Origin: JBCBDX01 sp038529265
GTDB lineage: Bacteria > Pseudomonadota > Alphaproteobacteria > Rhizobiales > Rhizobiaceae
NCBI GenBank assembly: GCA_038529265.1
Contig: JBCBDX010000001.1
Location: forward strand, 186,001 to 250,000
Reading direction: 5' to 3'
Length of the DNA stretch: 64,000 nucleotides
Below, in pieces: positions 61,058-64,000 of the stretch; positions within the stretch are counted from its first letter, which is position 1, and every line of letters starts with the position of its first letter. A program made the translations under genes and the position numbers. The notes under the pieces are model-generated. The model saw nothing but the letters and a program-made list of their open reading frames with translations. It was not told the DNA's origin and made no database searches.

Positions 61058-61795
61058 ATGTCTTTTGGATTGTCACTTTTACGCTTTCGCACTTTCTTGA
61101 AGGGCCGTCTGTTTCGCTTTGGTGCGAGCAACCGTGCATCTGTGTCTGTTGAGATGGCTTTTATCCTGCCGACTTTTGCGGCCATGGCGTTTCTGACTTG
61201 GGACGCCGGGACCGTTTATACCCAATACAAGCGCGGGGCTCGCCACTATTATGCAATGGGCGATATTATGTCGGCGCAGACGACTGACATGACGTGTAGC
61301 CGTCTCGATAAAATCTCCGAATTGGTCTACGATTCATACGCCGCCGGTAACTGGGCGCGTCGCCCGGAAAAAGGTTCTGGTGTCGCATTTGACCAAAACG
61401 GCGCCTTGGATTTCCGCTTCATAATTTATGCTGTTCGGGTCGAACAGCGGCCTAACGGCAGGTACAGAGGTCGAGTTCAATGGGGTTACTACCGTGACCA
61501 TCGCGACATGGAATCCAACGGTGGTAAAAAGCCCGGAGACCTGTTGTCGGTACCCAACGGCATGCGCATAGATGGGCTTGAATACATCATGGTGGACGGC
61601 AACTTGTTTATTGCTCCGGCCATCAACTATCTCGGCATCTTTGACTACGCACCCAACAACAACAATCAGGTGCACAAGCAGGTTCCGATCAACCGGTATT
61701 TCCCGTTGCGCTTCCTGCCATCGCTGAACCTTGTTGAAACAGTTGATGATCCGTTCACCGACAAATGTTCTGACGGATCGAACTACAGCACTTAA
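61058..61795 (+). CDS. TadE/TadF-like pilus-assembly protein
   Basis: 245 residues from ATG 61058; a TTG at 61052 also opens the frame and would overlap the previous stop. RASVSVEMAFILPTFAAMAFLTWDAGTVYTQYKRG holds the TadE-type pseudopilin segment near residues 30-65. The C-terminal domain is soluble, rich in Tyr, Asn and Arg. It likely works with the preceding TadE-like protein in envelope assembly. A hairpin lies just beyond its stop, inside the end of the convergent gene. Confidence 0.82.
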   Translation: MSFGLSLLRFRTFLKGRLFRFGASNRASVSVEMAFILPTFAAMAFLTWDAGTVYTQYKRGARHYYAMGDIMSAQTTDMTCSRLDKISELVYDSYAAGNWARRPEKGSGVAFDQNGALDFRFIIYAVRVEQRPNGRYRGRVQWGYYRDHRDMESNGGKKPGDLLSVPNGMRIDGLEYIMVDGNLFIAPAINYLGIFDYAPNNNNQVHKQVPINRYFPLRFLPSLNLVETVDDPFTDKCSDGSNYST

Positions 61796-61817
61796 GGCAA
61801 GCCACTATGGCTCGTGA

Positions 61818-62999
61818 TCAGGCCGCTTCGCGTAATTTGCGAGGCGGCCCGAAATACGGGCCTGATCCATGCTTTGCCATGAGGTCAATGGCATCAGCAG
61901 CATCACCTTCTGAAACGATGTTGTTGATTAACAGCATGATCTTTTCGCGTTGAATAAACTGAAAGGCTTCGATTGCCGCGGGTTCGGCGAGATCAGGTGT
62001 ACTAGCCGCACGAAAAGCATCTTCAAAGCTGCTGACAACGCACTCCAAGTCCTGCAACAGTTCCAGATCGTTTCGCTCGATGTTCAGGTTTAGTCCACGA
62101 CATGCGATTGTTGCGCCTTGCTGATGTAGCTGCGTGAGCCGATCAAACGACTTGCTCTGCGTGTGGTTGAAAGTTGTGTCGTCTGCCAAGAAGATCAGCC
62201 CACTAAGAAGCGATTTTTGCGCGGCAAACAGTTTTTCAAGCGCCAGCCAATGCTCATCGTTTTGCAGCAGACTTTCGCCGCAAGGCACCAATAGGTAGCA
62301 TTCGTCTCCAAGGGTTGAAAACACTTGTCGCGATGCCGCAATGGTTCGTTCAATCAGGTTTCGGTCGAAATTGGCTGATGTTTCGTTGTCAGAACCATCT
62401 ACCGATTTTACGTAAGAAGCATTGTCGTCGCCCGCCGCCTTCTGCCTCAGACATACTTGATAGTAAGCAACCCGACCACTCTCCAGATTGGCGTAGGGCT
62501 CAAAGTAGATGTCTTCTTCAAAGTCAAACGGTGTTGGCGGTACGCTGGACTTTTCAAGTGCGGTAAGCTGCGGGTTGGGCACCTGAACTTCTTCAACATC
62601 TGGAACAACATTGTTGTCGCGCCGCATAGGTGCCTGTCCAAAGTGACTTGGCGCTGTGGGTACAGTGTTTGATTGTGCTTTCTCGCGGCCATTCGCTTGC
62701 GGTCTGGTCTTCTCAAGCGCCTGTTTAGCTCGCGCATCTTCAACCGCGCGGGTTGCCAGGCGCAGGCTATTGCTCGTCGACAAGTCGGCCGGTTGATGGG
62801 CGACCGTTTTTCGCTTGGCCATCAACGCGCCGATGACGACAACTACACCCGCCGCGGCTACGGTTGCGTAGCTTTGACTGTCTGTCAGTGCGGGTAAGCC
62901 AAAACCAGCCAGCGCATCCGGCATTGTCAACAAAACTGCCGCGCACACCCCCATGGCGAGGCCTGCCAACATTAGCAAAGTACCGATAATACGAATCAT
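61818..62999 (-). CDS. Membrane protein with a degenerate EAL-like domain
   Basis: A 393-residue protein. Two hydrophobic segments (about residues 3-25 and 44-62) are followed by a low-complexity linker (65-150). The C-terminal part (about 160-390) recalls an EAL domain in its overall run: FEEDIYFEPYANLESGRVAYYQVCLRQ in place of the usual EALxR entry, then NLIERTIAASRQVF, and GSGPYFGPPRKL near the end where active EAL proteins have GYLFGRP. The Glu of EAL and the DDFG-type motifs are missing, so it is probably a c-di-GMP receptor or a non-catalytic relative. Assignment from memory and tentative. Confidence 0.7.
   Translation of the reverse strand: MIRIIGTLLMLAGLAMGVCAAVLLTMPDALAGFGLPALTDSQSYATVAAAGVVVVIGALMAKRKTVAHQPADLSTSNSLRLATRAVEDARAKQALEKTRPQANGREKAQSNTVPTAPSHFGQAPMRRDNNVVPDVEEVQVPNPQLTALEKSSVPPTPFDFEEDIYFEPYANLESGRVAYYQVCLRQKAAGDDNASYVKSVDGSDNETSANFDRNLIERTIAASRQVFSTLGDECYLLVPCGESLLQNDEHWLALEKLFAAQKSLLSGLIFLADDTTFNHTQSKSFDRLTQLHQQGATIACRGLNLNIERNDLELLQDLECVVSSFEDAFRAASTPDLAEPAAIEAFQFIQREKIMLLINNIVSEGDAADAIDLMAKHGSGPYFGPPRKLREAA
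61821..61849. terminator. Hairpin at the convergent ends of the TadE-like and EAL-like genes
   Basis: GGCCGCTTCGC and GCGAGGCGGCC pair over 11 bp with one wobble. The position fits a 3'-end structure for the plus-strand TadE-like transcript, but there is no T run and it lies within the coding end of the opposite gene. Confidence 0.35.
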
Positions 63000-63124
63000 C
63001 CCAACCTACAGCCTGTCCCGCAAACTCAATACGAGTAAAATGTTGACGTCTGGTACCCAAAACTCGTGACACAGTGAAAGCGTTAGGTTAACCGCAAGCC
63101 GCGCACGAACCGAGGAAGCAAAAA

Positions 63125-63973
63125 ATGAACTTTATCGACGATCTGGGCGATGTTTCGTCGAGCTATGACGTCATTTTGTGCGATGTATGGGGCGTGTTAC
63201 ATAATGGCCAGACTGCATGGCCAGCAGCCTCCAAGGCGCTGATCGCGGCGCGCGATGCTGGAAAAACAGTCGTTCTTCTCACAAATTCGCCGCGACCCAA
63301 CAAAGGTGTACGTCAACAACTGGGCCTTTTGGGTGTGCCAGAGGATGCCTACGACGCTATCGCCACATCAGGCGACGTGACGCGTACTTTAATCGCTGAA
63401 GCACCAAGACGGCAGTTTCATCTCGGGCCCGACAGAGATTTGGCAATTTTTGACGGGCTGGATGTCGAGCTTGTCGATGAGTTTGAAGCCAGCGTTATTG
63501 TCTGTACGGGTTTGTTTGATGACGACAACGAGACGCCGGATAACTATGAGGAAATGCTGATGCGCATGCGCGGCCGCAATCTTCCTTTCATATGCGCCAA
63601 TCCGGATATCGTTGTCGAACGCGGCGATCGGCTGGTGTACTGTGCCGGCGCGCTCGCACGCCGGTATGGCTTAATGGGTGGGCGTACATTGATCGCTGGC
63701 AAGCCGCATCGGCCCATTTACGAACTGGCGATGAGCTTGGCATCTGAAGTGCGTGGTGCCGAAGTGACAAAAGCGCAAACGATTGTCATTGGCGATGGTA
63801 TCACCACCGACGTAAAAGGTGCCATGGATAATGAGTTTGATTTGCTTTTTGTGACCGATGGTATCCATGCCCGCGAGTATGGAGAGCATGGTGCGCCAGA
63901 CCCGCAAAGACTACGCGCATTTCTGGATGATTTCGGTGCTGAACCTGTTGCAATGATGACCAAGTTGGCCTGA
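63125..63973 (+). CDS. HAD-superfamily class IIA hydrolase, TIGR01459 type
   Basis: A 282-residue protein starting MNFIDDLGDVSSSYDVILCDVWGVLHNG, where the first Asp of DVWG is the HAD nucleophile. VVLLTNSPRP is motif II and VIGDGITTDVKGAMDNEFDLLFV motif IV. The class IIA cap has ICANPDIVVERGDRLVYCAGALA. Members of this TIGR01459 group are close to NagD and 4-nitrophenylphosphatases; a physiological substrate is not established. In relatives the next gene is often ribF. Confidence 0.92.
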   Translation: MNFIDDLGDVSSSYDVILCDVWGVLHNGQTAWPAASKALIAARDAGKTVVLLTNSPRPNKGVRQQLGLLGVPEDAYDAIATSGDVTRTLIAEAPRRQFHLGPDRDLAIFDGLDVELVDEFEASVIVCTGLFDDDNETPDNYEEMLMRMRGRNLPFICANPDIVVERGDRLVYCAGALARRYGLMGGRTLIAGKPHRPIYELAMSLASEVRGAEVTKAQTIVIGDGITTDVKGAMDNEFDLLFVTDGIHAREYGEHGAPDPQRLRAFLDDFGAEPVAMMTKLA

Positions 63974-63983
63974 TCGACGGATA

Positions 63984-64000
63984 ATGGAAATCACCCGCCT
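63984..64000 (+). CDS. Start of a downstream gene (cut by window), possibly ribF
   Basis: ATG 63984 opens MEITR and runs off the end of the window, 11 bp after the HAD hydrolase stop. Gene order in related genomes suggests bifunctional riboflavin kinase/FAD synthetase, but six codons cannot show it. Confidence 0.4.

Overview
The window reads as chromosomal DNA of an alphaproteobacterium, most likely Hyphomicrobiales (Rhizobiales). The signs are a PdhS-type PAS histidine kinase, a BA14K-like protein, DUF3422 and DUF937 proteins, a hisS/hisZ/hisG cluster with short-form HisG, TIGR01459 HAD hydrolase, CIRCE-controlled groESL, and a tRNA-His with A73 and no encoded G-1, which is typical of a large alphaproteobacterial clade. 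I see no transposase, integrase, phage gene or CRISPR array. Coding density is high and the content is mainly housekeeping and catabolic. The species cannot be named from this.

Layout. 0-11.5 kb: a polyamine/amine block. On the minus strand lie a PuuA-like glutamine-synthetase homologue, a PuuB-like FAD oxidase and an SLC13 permease (cut by the window edge). On the plus strand lie an ScfR-type XRE regulator, a second glutamine-synthetase homologue and a complete PotFGHI-type ABC importer. 11.5-19 kb: a small membrane protein, an AsmA-family protein, a 1037-residue PdhS-like kinase, tRNA-His and xseA. 19-24.8 kb: an EamA transporter, DUF937 protein, glutamate-cysteine ligase, rsmE and two poorly known genes. 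24.9-33.7 kb: a 2-hydroxyacid block with an FMN lactate-type dehydrogenase, FadR/GntR regulator, DUF3422 protein, LysR regulator and glcDEF. Two closely matching palindromes suggest that the GntR protein controls both itself and glcDEF. 33.7-39.8 kb: L,D-transpeptidase, tag, an EamA transporter, a BA14K-like protein, gnd and two unknown exported proteins. 39.8-44 kb: hisS, hisZ and hisG, with an unknown membrane protein encoded antisense between hisS and hisZ. 44-52.4 kb: DUF427 protein, a glutathione S-transferase, a creatinase-like enzyme, a GGDEF/EAL protein, a SulP permease, about 0.7 kb without a convincing gene, and an Stf0-type sulfotransferase. 52.6-55.7 kb: a two-gene unit of a pyruvoyl-dependent PsiD/PSD-like decarboxylase and a C69 dipeptidase.

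55.8-58.4 kb: groES-groEL with a heat-shock-like promoter and CIRCE. Its 3' end carries 130-bp tandem repeats that contain the last GroEL codons and the terminator. A 100-N assembly gap lies inside this array, so the true copy number is unknown. 58.4-63 kb: a vWA TadG-like protein divergent from two TadE-like proteins, then a membrane protein with a degenerate EAL-like domain. 63-64 kb: a TIGR01459 HAD hydrolase and the first codons of a following gene.

The most unusual points are the groEL 3' repeat array with its gap, the decarboxylase/dipeptidase pair, the paired GntR operators, the repeated operator-like element in front of scfR, and the tRNA-His/HisRS pairing. No clearly new multi-gene system is evident. 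The decarboxylase/dipeptidase pair and the unknown exported or cysteine-containing proteins are the best leads. All family assignments were made by reading the translations; no database search was run.
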